A DNA stretch of 17,361 bases from positions 1 through 17,361 of the forward strand of contig JADLCG010000060.1 of NCBI GenBank assembly GCA_020847355.1, given 5' to 3'. The notes below the pieces were generated by a model. The model searched no databases. It worked only from the letters and a program-made list of their open reading frames with translations, and was not told the origin of the DNA. Of this stretch, positions 1 to 5,967 are shown piece after piece; position 1 is the stretch's first letter, and every line of letters begins with the position of its first letter. Source of the stretch: Anaerolineales bacterium. Its GTDB lineage: Bacteria; Chloroflexota; Anaerolineae; Anaerolineales; Villigracilaceae. A program made the translations under genes and the position numbers.

Positions 1-348
1 CCCGCCAAATATGGCGACGAAGTTTCGCATCTCTCCATCCGCCGCGCCTTATTGGAATTTCCATTGAAGTTGCTTCGCACTTTTCTGCGCCGCGTTTTCC
101 TCAAGTATTATATTTACGATTTTTCCATCGCCTCGCTCTACATTGTGACGGGAATTCCGCTCTTGTTGTTTGGACTAAGCTTTGGCATCAGCAAGTGGAT
201 TCAATATGCCAGCCAAAACATTCCCGCGCCCACCGGCACAGTGATGCTCCCCACCTTATGCGTCATTTTAGGCATTCAATTAACCCTTTCGGCAATTGAA
301 ATTGACATCAAAAATGCGCCGAAAGAACCTTTAGGTACTCCGTTATGA
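1..348 (+). CDS. Glycosyltransferase family 2, C-terminal membrane part (5' truncated)
   Basis: The reading frame is open from base 1 and ends at TGA 346-348, so only the last 115 residues are present and the true start lies outside the window. The fragment begins with a PAKYGDEVSHLSIRRALLEF-type stretch, then a basic linker and two hydrophobic segments (about residues 42-62 and 80-100 of the fragment). This is the usual end of polyprenol-phosphate-type GT2 enzymes, which move a sugar from a nucleotide donor to a lipid carrier or glycan at the inner membrane. The catalytic GT-A domain is not visible, so donor and acceptor cannot be stated. The stop overlaps the start of the methyltransferase (ATGA), which points to one transcript and possibly a shared role in surface glycan or glycolipid synthesis. 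Family call from remembered similarity. Confidence 0.75.
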   Translation, partial: PAKYGDEVSHLSIRRALLEFPLKLLRTFLRRVFLKYYIYDFSIASLYIVTGIPLLLFGLSFGISKWIQYASQNIPAPTGTVMLPTLCVILGIQLTLSAIEIDIKNAPKEPLGTPL

Positions 349-1025
349 ACTCGACCGAATTCAAAGCATATAAAACCCGCTATCGCCAAGCGATTCAACA
401 AGTATTAAGCGAAACCGAAAAAGGGCGGTTGGATGAAGCCGCCTTCCCCGCATATTCGCATCGCAACCCGCTAATCAACTGGCTCTTCTGGCAGCGCCTG
501 TGGAAAGTGATGGAATACGTCCAAGCGCCTCAGCCGTATCAAGCCATTCTCGATTTTGGCTGTGGAAGCGGCGTGATGCTTCCGTTTCTTTCCGGCATTG
601 CCCAACAAGTTACCGCGTTGGATGTGGATTTGCTCCCGCTCAAGAGCGCGCAAAAATATATTCCGCTGGCGAAGAATGTTGCCGTCACAGACGCCGCGCA
701 AACCAGCCTTACCGCTTTGCCCAAAAATTCTTACGATCTGATCGTCGCGCTGGATGTTTTAGAGCATGTTCACGATCTGCCCAAAACCTTAAGCGAATTA
801 TTCGCTTTGCTCAATGCCAATGGTCAATTGATCGTCTCTGGACCGACCGAAAATATTCTCTATCAAATTGGGCGCAAAATTGCGGGCCCCGAATATTCCG
901 GCGCGTATCACGAGCGCGGCATTGCCGAAATCAAAAATGAGATTCTCAAACTCGCCAAAATTCAGCGGATCGCCACTTTATATCAACCCTTTCCGCTTTT
1001 TGAAATCTTCGCCGCTAAAAAATAA
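345..1025 (+). CDS. Class I SAM-dependent methyltransferase
   Basis: A 226-residue protein with a Rossmann-type methyltransferase core. Motif I is ILDFGCGSG (residues 68-75), the acidic end of strand beta-2 is ALDVD (91-95), and YDLIVALDVLEHV (130-142) is the usual motif after beta-4. LNANGQLIVSGPTE marks beta-5. The length and single domain fit methyltransferase type 11/25 proteins. The methyl acceptor cannot be read from the sequence. The start codon overlaps the stop of the upstream glycosyltransferase by 4 bases, so the two are very likely co-translated and may act on the same lipid or glycan. The Shine-Dalgarno is weak (AGG about 10 nt upstream), consistent with coupling. Family confidence is high, substrate unknown. 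Confidence 0.88.
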   Translation: MNSTEFKAYKTRYRQAIQQVLSETEKGRLDEAAFPAYSHRNPLINWLFWQRLWKVMEYVQAPQPYQAILDFGCGSGVMLPFLSGIAQQVTALDVDLLPLKSAQKYIPLAKNVAVTDAAQTSLTALPKNSYDLIVALDVLEHVHDLPKTLSELFALLNANGQLIVSGPTENILYQIGRKIAGPEYSGAYHERGIAEIKNEILKLAKIQRIATLYQPFPLFEIFAAKK

Positions 1026-1048
1026 ACCCGCGCTTTTCGCTTGGGATG

Positions 1049-1054
1049 TATACT
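1049..1054 (+). promoter_or_regulatory. -10-like box TATACT close to an ATG
   Basis: TATACT lies 10 nt before the ATG at 1065, and no Shine-Dalgarno lies between. A transcript starting 6-8 nt after the box would have a leader of only a few bases. No good -35 hexamer is seen at 16-18 nt. The same arrangement recurs at 4498, 14142 (minus) and 14196. Confidence 0.4.
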
Positions 1055-1064
1055 TAAACCCAAG

Positions 1065-3281
1065 ATGGAACCCCTGCCCTATATTCCGGGATTCACCCCA
1101 GCGGATTCAGGTCCGCTGGCTAGATTTTTGCCGCAATTAGAACAAGGCGTCTTCTCCGCTTGGCTGACGCGCCAGAACAAAAATGCGCCACAAGCGGGAC
1201 CTTCTGCCTGGCTCCTCGACCCGTTCGGATTCTCCCCGCAACTGGTTCTCGAAGCCGCGCATAGCGGCTATCGCGTTTTGGTGACTGCCAACAACCCGAT
1301 CACGCGCTTTTTGCTGGAGACTTACGCCAACCCGCCCTCTGAAGCGGATTTCAGCGCCGCCTTAGCGGATTTGAGCGCCGTCAAAAAAGGCGAAGAAAGA
1401 TTGGGCGCGCATCTACAAGCGCTATATGTAACAAGTTGCGAAAAATGCAAACAGCCCGTTCAGGCGCAGGCTTTTCTCTGGCGCAAGGACGAAACCATTC
1501 CCTATGGTCGAATTTATAAATGCCCGCATTGCGGCGACGCTGGCGAAAAAGCCGCCACGTTTGAAGATCAGGAACGCGCCCAAAAAGTCGCTGAAACCGA
1601 TCCGCTCCATCGTTCGCGTTTATTTGAGCGCGTGATAGCCTTGCATCACGAAGATCGTATCTATGCCGAAGAAGCCATTCAACATTATTTGCCGCGCCCG
1701 CTTTACGTGCTAACGACGATCGTCAATCGTTTGAGCGCGTTGAATTTATCCACCGAGCGGAAGCGCGCCCTAACCGCTTTGATTTTATTGGCGTGCGATG
1801 CGGGCAATACGCTCTGGTCTTACCCGGAAGAGCGTAAGCGCCCCAAACAACTCTCCACGCCGAATCGCTTCCGCGAGAATAATATTTGGGAACAGCTAGA
1901 GCGTGGCATCGGCTTGTTTAGCAGAATCAGGTCAAAGGTCCCGTGTGAGGCGTGGCCGCGCAAAATTCCAGAGAGCGGCGGCATCTGCATCTATGAAGGT
2001 CGCCTGAGCGATCTGGCAAAAGAAGTCAAACGTGAAATCCCCATCGCCGCTGTGCTTGGCTCGATCCCCCGACCGAACCAAGCCTTTTGGACGCTCTCGG
2101 CTTTGTGGGCGGGCTGGCTGTGGGGAAGCGAGGCGGTTGAGCCGTATAAGGTTGCTCTGCGCCGCAGAAGATACGATTGGGCATGGAACGCGACCGCGCT
2201 TCATGCGATGTTTGAAAATTTGAACGATCTACTGCCGGATGGCGTGCCGATGTTTGGTTTACTGCCCGAACCCGAACCGGCGTTTTTAACTTCTGCGCTC
2301 ACCGCCGCGCACAGCGCCGGTTTTAAATTGCAAAGCGTGGCGGCGCGGACGATGCACGATGCGGCGCAAATCCTTTGGCAGAGCGGGAAGAAAGAAAAAA
2401 CGAATCCAATGAAGTTAGAATTGGCGCGCGAAACGATGCGTCAATGCTTAATTGCGCGCGGCGAGCCGGTTGGCTATTTCCATTTGCATTTAGCCAGCCT
2501 GAGCGCTTGCGCCGAGGCGAATAGTTTGAAAACGCCCGAGTTGGAGTTTGACGAAGCCTTGCGCAAAACGCACGCGCTCTTTGAAGCCGCTTTGAAGGAA
2601 GATGCCAGATTTGTGCATTATTCAAACGGCGAAGGCGTGGAAACCGGCTTGTGGGGGTTGAAGGAGGAACCTGTCGGCGAGACGCTTGCCGACCAAATCG
2701 AAAAGGCGACGGTCAATTATTTGCAGAAAAATCCGGAAGTTATTTTTTTGGATGTTGAAGAAGAAGTGTATGCGCGCGTCCCCGGGGTGCAAACGCCTTC
2801 GCAAGGATTGATTCACGCCGTGTTAACTTCCTATGCGGAAAACGACGGCGCGAAATGGCGCTTACGCAAGGAGGATTTCGCTTCGGTTAGAAACGCTGAA
2901 ATCCAAGCGATGCTCGCTTTGCTGAAAACGCTTGGCAAGCGTTTAAACTATCAGATAGAAATGGAAGCAAGAGCAGTGTTGTGGAAAGAAAATAAACGAC
3001 TGATCAGGAAGTTTAGCGTTTTCGCTTCGGCGATATTGAACCGCGCTAGTATCGCGGATGATTCTGCCGTGTTGGTCGTCCCCGGCGGAAGAGCGGGGCT
3101 GATCGCTTATAAGCAAAGCCGCGATCCGGCGCTGGCGGCGCGCGCCAAAAACTATCAGCTTGTAAAATATCGTTTACTGCGCGCCCTGTCCGAGGTCCCG
3201 GTTTTGACGCGCGAAACTTTTGCCGAACAAATTGCCGGCGACCCGATCGAAGAATCCAAAAAACAAATGATGATGTTTTAA
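1065..3281 (+). CDS. Zn-ribbon protein resembling a catalytically eroded DNA adenine methylase (COG1743/DUF1156-like)
   Basis: A 738-residue protein from ATG 1065; a TTG at 1041 would add 8 residues but is less likely. Numbering is from the ATG. LLDPFGFSPQLVLEAAHSGY (about 50-69), followed by VTANNPITRF, matches the SAM-binding region of Zn-ribbon DNA methylases, where DPFxGGGSxxLEA and xDLNPVA are usual. Two CxxC pairs (125-128 and 153-156) form the embedded zinc ribbon, as in that family. Where (N/D)PPY should follow, the protein reads AAVLGSIPRPNQAFW (about 328-342), and the aromatic stretch after it (LSALWAGWLWG) is kept. The glycine-rich loop of motif I and the PPY motif are therefore both altered, and methylation activity is doubtful. 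The last 300 residues have no motif I recognise. No restriction partner lies nearby. The relationship is inferred by eye. Confidence 0.55.
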   Translation: MEPLPYIPGFTPADSGPLARFLPQLEQGVFSAWLTRQNKNAPQAGPSAWLLDPFGFSPQLVLEAAHSGYRVLVTANNPITRFLLETYANPPSEADFSAALADLSAVKKGEERLGAHLQALYVTSCEKCKQPVQAQAFLWRKDETIPYGRIYKCPHCGDAGEKAATFEDQERAQKVAETDPLHRSRLFERVIALHHEDRIYAEEAIQHYLPRPLYVLTTIVNRLSALNLSTERKRALTALILLACDAGNTLWSYPEERKRPKQLSTPNRFRENNIWEQLERGIGLFSRIRSKVPCEAWPRKIPESGGICIYEGRLSDLAKEVKREIPIAAVLGSIPRPNQAFWTLSALWAGWLWGSEAVEPYKVALRRRRYDWAWNATALHAMFENLNDLLPDGVPMFGLLPEPEPAFLTSALTAAHSAGFKLQSVAARTMHDAAQILWQSGKKEKTNPMKLELARETMRQCLIARGEPVGYFHLHLASLSACAEANSLKTPELEFDEALRKTHALFEAALKEDARFVHYSNGEGVETGLWGLKEEPVGETLADQIEKATVNYLQKNPEVIFLDVEEEVYARVPGVQTPSQGLIHAVLTSYAENDGAKWRLRKEDFASVRNAEIQAMLALLKTLGKRLNYQIEMEARAVLWKENKRLIRKFSVFASAILNRASIADDSAVLVVPGGRAGLIAYKQSRDPALAARAKNYQLVKYRLLRALSEVPVLTRETFAEQIAGDPIEESKKQMMMF

Positions 3282-3286
3282 TCCTT

Positions 3287-4306
3287 ATGAAAAAAATTTT
3301 TCTCTTATGCTTATCCGTGCTGTTGACCGCTTGCATCTCCGTGGGGGCAAATGGCGAGCAAACGCCGAGCGCCATTCCATTCGTCACCGCCACTTTGATA
3401 CCCACGCAAGTGCGCTTCATCCCCGCCACGTTAACGCCCATCCCTGAAAGTACGGTTGCGCCCACGCTGGCAATCACTGCCTCCGCAGATTGCAAAGATA
3501 GCGCCGTGCTTTTGCAAGACGTGACCATCCCTGATGATACAAAAATAAAAGCGGGGGAGACCTTCACCAAGACTTGGGAATTTCAAAACAACGGGACTTG
3601 CCCCTGGCAGGATTACACGCTGACTTTTTCATCCGGCGATAAAATGAACGCGCCGCTTTCCGCGCCGATTGCGGATACCGCTCCGAAGAGCAAGGTGCAA
3701 GTTTCGGTGGAGTTGACTGCCCCAAGCGCCGGCGGGAGTTATACGGGTTATTTCACTTTGAATAATTCTGCCGGAAGCGTCGTGCCGATTGGAACTGAAA
3801 AAACTTTTTGGGTGAAAATCATCGTTGGAAGCGGAAGCGCCCAGCCGACTACGAGCGCGAACTTAACCGCCCTGCCTGTTACGCCAGCCAGTTCAAATAG
3901 CGGTTGTAATTACAGCCCCAATGGCGGATATGTCGCCGATTTAATTGCGCTGATCAATCAGGCGCGGACGAAAGCCAACCTGCCGAGTTTAACCGTCAGC
4001 GCGCAACTCACGGAAGCCGCTCAAGCCCATAGCGCCGATATGGCTTGCAATAACTTCCTCAGCCATACGGGTTCAAACGGCTCGAGCATTGGCGATAGAT
4101 TGACCAAAGCAGGTTTTGCCTCGTTCGCTTATTTTGAAATTATCGCGATTGGCACGCCGCAAGCCGCCATGGATCAATGGCGCGCGGACGCCGATCACTG
4201 GCAAGCGGTATTAAGCCCCAATGCTTCCTTGATCGGCGTGGGCTACGCTTATTATTCCGCCAGCGATTTTGGCGGTTATATTACTGTGGATTTTGGAAAG
4301 CCCTAA
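3287..4306 (+). CDS. Secreted lipoprotein with NBR1-like Ig domain and CAP/SCP domain
   Basis: A 339-residue exported protein. A basic start and hydrophobic segment lead to the lipobox LLTAC, with lipidation predicted at Cys16. A Thr/Pro-rich linker follows (about 24-66). Residues 75-180 (DVTIPDDTKIKAGETFTKTW, then NNGTCPW) match the NBR1-type Ig-like domain common in Chloroflexota surface proteins; Cys69 and Cys105 may pair. After a second linker, residues 214-339 form a CAP (SCP/PR-1) domain: His248 in AQAHSADMA, NNFLSHTGSNGSS, Glu284 and His304 sit where the conserved CAP cavity His/Glu residues fall. The usual GENI motif reads FEII, keeping only the Glu. It probably acts outside the cell, anchored to the membrane; ligand unknown. 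It follows the preceding gene by 5 nt, so co-transcription is likely. The stop lies inside the 15-bp direct repeat at 4301. Confidence 0.85.
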   Translation: MKKIFLLCLSVLLTACISVGANGEQTPSAIPFVTATLIPTQVRFIPATLTPIPESTVAPTLAITASADCKDSAVLLQDVTIPDDTKIKAGETFTKTWEFQNNGTCPWQDYTLTFSSGDKMNAPLSAPIADTAPKSKVQVSVELTAPSAGGSYTGYFTLNNSAGSVVPIGTEKTFWVKIIVGSGSAQPTTSANLTALPVTPASSNSGCNYSPNGGYVADLIALINQARTKANLPSLTVSAQLTEAAQAHSADMACNNFLSHTGSNGSSIGDRLTKAGFASFAYFEIIAIGTPQAAMDQWRADADHWQAVLSPNASLIGVGYAYYSASDFGGYITVDFGKP

Positions 4307-4476
4307 AAAAGCGCTCAGGGCTATCGCATTTGGATTTTTATCCGCTAATCTGCGCCAATCTACGCGATTTTTTTAGAAAGATTAGCGTGAATTCGTGAAG
4401 ATTGGCGGATTCTGAAGCTAAATCACCAAAGGTTGGGTTTCAAGATTTTCAAATGCGATTACCCTAAAAAAGCGCT
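4301..4476. repeat. MITE-like palindromic element flanked by 15-bp direct repeats
   Basis: CCCTAAAAAAGCGCT occurs at 4301-4315 and again, identical, at 4462-4476. Just inside lie terminal inverted repeats: AGGGCTATCGCATTTG (4317-4332) against the reverse complement of 4450-4465, with 14 of 16 bases matching. The interior (about 4340-4410) is itself an imperfect palindrome around a T-run, with ATCCGCTAATCT on one side and ATCCGCCAATCT on the complementary strand. No transposase is encoded. The left direct repeat holds the lipoprotein stop codon, and the right one ends in the first T of the pyr -35 box. The layout suggests a non-autonomous inserted element, though a structured 3' UTR or terminator cannot be excluded. 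This fills most of the gene-free stretch 4307-4475. Confidence 0.6.
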
Positions 4477-4503
4477 TGACATCGGCGTAAATCGGCGTAA
4501 AAT
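4476..4503 (+). promoter_or_regulatory. Promoter of the pyr operon (sigma-70-like)
   Basis: A perfect -35 TTGACA (4476-4481), a 16-nt spacer and -10 TAAAAT (4498-4503). Transcription would begin near 4510-4512, at or next to the ATG of the leader ORF. The spacer carries a tandem 10-bp repeat, ATCGGCGTAA, at 4481-4490 and 4491-4500. This might be an operator or just part of a local repeat. Confidence 0.75.
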
Positions 4504-4511
4504 TCGGCGCG

Positions 4512-4619
4512 ATGTTAAAACGAAATTACCTGCAACGAATTCGCCTGCGCGCTTTAGGGACGATTGTTTTATTTTTTGATTTTGAGAGTCGCTTTGAGCG
4601 GCTCTCTTTTTTTATATAG
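4512..4619 (+). CDS. Putative pyr leader peptide (attenuation ORF)
   Basis: A 35-codon ORF from ATG 4512 to TAG 4617-4619. The peptide starts MLKRNYLQRIRLRALGTI and then becomes Phe-rich. The ATG lies 8 nt after the -10 box, so translation would begin at or within 1-2 nt of the transcript end, with no Shine-Dalgarno. The ORF reads through the U-rich tract 4564-4583 and the whole terminator hairpin 4584-4613, and stops 7 nt before the pyrC ATG; its stop codon lies in the pyrC ribosome-binding site (TAGGA). This is the geometry of the E. coli pyrBI leader (PyrL), in which a ribosome close behind a UTP-starved polymerase blocks terminator folding. Function is inferred from layout only; the peptide product need not matter. 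Confidence 0.6.
   Translation: MLKRNYLQRIRLRALGTIVLFFDFESRFERLSFFI
4584..4613 (+). terminator. Intrinsic terminator / attenuator ahead of pyrC
   Basis: GAGAGTCGC (4584-4592), loop TTTGA, then GCGGCTCTC (4598-4606) form a 9-bp stem with one T-G wobble, followed directly by seven T (4607-4613). It lies between the promoter and the pyrC start and inside the leader ORF, so it must be conditional if pyrC is expressed from this promoter. The stretch just upstream (4564-4584) has 16 T in 21 bases, expected to make RNA polymerase pause when UTP is scarce. Confidence 0.85.
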
Positions 4620-4626
4620 GAAAATT

Positions 4627-5736
4627 ATGCTCAAACTCCCCGGCTTGATTGACCCCCACGTTCACTTGCGCGAACCCGGCGCAACCCACAAAGAAGATTA
4701 TGACTCCGGCACATCTGCCGCGCTGGCAGGCGGCTTTACGATTGTGTTGGCAATGCCAAATACAAACCCGCCAATTTTTGATTCAACGACTCTGGATTTG
4801 GCTTTGAACGCCGCGAAACAAAAAGCGCGTTGTGACTTTGGTCAATACGTTGGCGCAGGTCCCAACAATGCGGATAGTATCGCCGCGCTCGCCGGGAAAG
4901 CGGCTGGGCTAAAGATGTACCTTGATTCTACCTTTGGCGAACTGCGCCTTGACGATATGACGCTCTGGCAGGCGCATTTTCAAAATTACCCGCAGAATTA
5001 TCCGCTGGTGGCGCATTCTGAAAGCCGCACAATGGCGGCGGCGATTTTATTTTCCGCAATTTATAACCGCCCAATTCATATCGCGCACGTTTCTTTGAAA
5101 GAAGAGATTTTATTAATCAAAGCCGCAAAAGAAAAAGGCATCCAAGTAACCTGTGAAGTTTGCCCGCATCATTTATTTTTATCAAAGGATGACATTCCAG
5201 CTATTTCACATGGTCACGCTGGACGTGGCGAAGTTCGTCCACGCTTAGCGACCAAAGCCGACGTGCAAGCGCTATGGGAAAATATGGACGTGATTGATTG
5301 CTTTGCCACAGACCATGCTCCCCATACCATTGAAGAAAAAGATTCCGATAATCCGCCGCCCGGATTTCCCGGTTTAGAAACTGCGCTTCCATTATTGCTC
5401 ACGGCAGTAGACGATAGACGACTGACGATGGACGACATTATCTCCAAGATGTATACAAATCCAAAGAAAATTTTCAATTTACCAGAGCAGGCTGAAACCT
5501 GGGTTGAAGTGGACGAAAAAACGGAATATGAAATCAAAGCCGAGAATCAACTCACCCGTTGCGGCTGGACTCCGTTTGAAGGTTGGAAGGTCAAGGGCAA
5601 AGTGCGGAAGGTAGTTCTGCGCGGTCAAACCGCTTTTGAAGACGGCAAAGTTTTGGTTCAAGCCGGCTATGGCAGGAATGTGAGAGAGAATCAAAATGGA
5701 CTTCTGGCAAAAGTCAATTGTAGGTCAGGCTTTTAG
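4627..5736 (+). CDS. pyrC: Dihydroorotase, CAD-like
   Basis: A 369-residue cytosolic zinc amidohydrolase making dihydroorotate from carbamoyl aspartate in UMP synthesis. Visible ligands: HVH (His11, His13) in PGLIDPHVHLREPG, the lysine to be carboxylated in GLKMYL (Lys96), His130 (VAHSES), His154 (HIAHVS) and Asp229 (CFATDHAPHT). The protein starts right at the barrel, lacking the N-terminal beta-sandwich of many bacterial enzymes. Long blocks (CEVCPHHLFLS, GEVRPRLATK, PPPGFPGLETALPLLLTAV, WTPFEGWKVKGKVRKVVLRG) resemble the animal CAD dihydroorotase domain. The Cys next to the last barrel His in CAD is Ala153 here. ATG 4627 is chosen over TTG 4564 because the domain begins there and AGGA lies 5 nt upstream. 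The last residues and stop codon come from a dispersed repeat. Probably controlled by the leader attenuator. Confidence 0.95.
   Translation: MLKLPGLIDPHVHLREPGATHKEDYDSGTSAALAGGFTIVLAMPNTNPPIFDSTTLDLALNAAKQKARCDFGQYVGAGPNNADSIAALAGKAAGLKMYLDSTFGELRLDDMTLWQAHFQNYPQNYPLVAHSESRTMAAAILFSAIYNRPIHIAHVSLKEEILLIKAAKEKGIQVTCEVCPHHLFLSKDDIPAISHGHAGRGEVRPRLATKADVQALWENMDVIDCFATDHAPHTIEEKDSDNPPPGFPGLETALPLLLTAVDDRRLTMDDIISKMYTNPKKIFNLPEQAETWVEVDEKTEYEIKAENQLTRCGWTPFEGWKVKGKVRKVVLRGQTAFEDGKVLVQAGYGRNVRENQNGLLAKVNCRSGF
5409..5430 (+). repeat. In-frame micro-repeat, copy in pyrC
   Basis: AGACGATAGAC, four variable bases, then GACGATG. The same 22-nt pattern occurs at 7445-7466 in pyrF, identical at 18 of 22 positions, and is read in the same frame as DDRxxTM in both. 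In pyrC it falls in a surface-type segment (residues 261-268) where family length is not changed. Confidence 0.5.
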
Positions 5737-5803
5737 CCTGACGTTCTTCTAAAATTTTGCACATGGCGGGTTGAAAACCCGCCCTACAAATACTTATGCA
5801 AGA
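5718..5803. repeat. Dispersed palindromic repeat, copy 1
   Basis: Outer inverted repeat TTGTAGG (5718-5724) / CCTACAA (5783-5789). It encloses two hairpins: GTCAGGC TTTTA GCCTGAC (5724-5742) and GGCGGGTT GAA AACCCGCC (5765-5783). Bases 5743-5795 match 14907-14959 at 50 of 53 positions without gaps. The right end ACTTATGCAAGA (5792-5803) is the exact reverse complement of the left end of copy 2. The first hairpin contains the TAG stop of pyrC. No coding content. Confidence 0.75.
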
Positions 5804-5808
5804 GTCAA

Positions 5809-5895
5809 ATGGAAAAAATCATTGCCATAGAACTTGAAATTTTTGTCCCGCAAGAATATGCTTTAAAAATACGAGATGATAGCGCAAATATTTGA
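5809..5895 (+). CDS. Possible small ORF between pyrC and pyrB (doubtful)
   Basis: ATG 5809 to TGA 5893-5895 gives 28 residues, beginning MEKIIAIELEIFVPQEYALK. There is no Shine-Dalgarno and no recognised family. It begins just after the dispersed repeat. It may be a remnant of a gene or of a longer pyrC 3' region, or chance. The rest of the 231-nt pyrC-pyrB gap (5896-5967) is AT-rich and holds only the pyrB ribosome-binding site. Confidence 0.15.
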   Translation: MEKIIAIELEIFVPQEYALKIRDDSANI

Positions 5896-5955
5896 GAAAC
5901 GAAATTAACTTACCCGCCTATTTTCTCAATCGCCAATTACAAATTACTACTTACC

Positions 5956-5961
5956 AAGGAG
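5956..5961 (+). promoter_or_regulatory. Ribosome-binding site of pyrB
   Basis: AAGGAG lies 6 nt before ATG 5968 and fixes the pyrB start. It is one of the few strong Shine-Dalgarno sites in the window. Confidence 0.8.
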
Positions 5962-5967
5962 CAATAA

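Noticed and set aside
500..940. 146-codon frame inside the methyltransferase
   Set aside because: It overlaps motif I to motif post-beta-4 of the methyltransferase in another frame and has no recognisable pattern.
3046..3570. 174-codon open frame on the minus strand across the Zn-ribbon protein and lipoprotein
   Set aside because: It is antisense to two well-supported genes and shows no domain; it is a by-product of codon bias.
4564..4626. TTG at 4564 as an upstream start adding 21 residues to PyrC
   Set aside because: The extra residues run through the terminator hairpin and T-tract and have no family counterpart; ATG 4627 has AGGA at 5 nt and starts at the barrel.
4504..4626. PyrR-binding loop or riboswitch in the pyr leader
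   Set aside because: No PyrR-type conserved loop and no convincing antiterminator pairing were seen; the U-tract plus leader ORF explains the layout better.
5718..5803. CRISPR-type repeat or attachment site
   Set aside because: Only one unit here, with no regular spacers and no integrase; it is a dispersed palindromic element.
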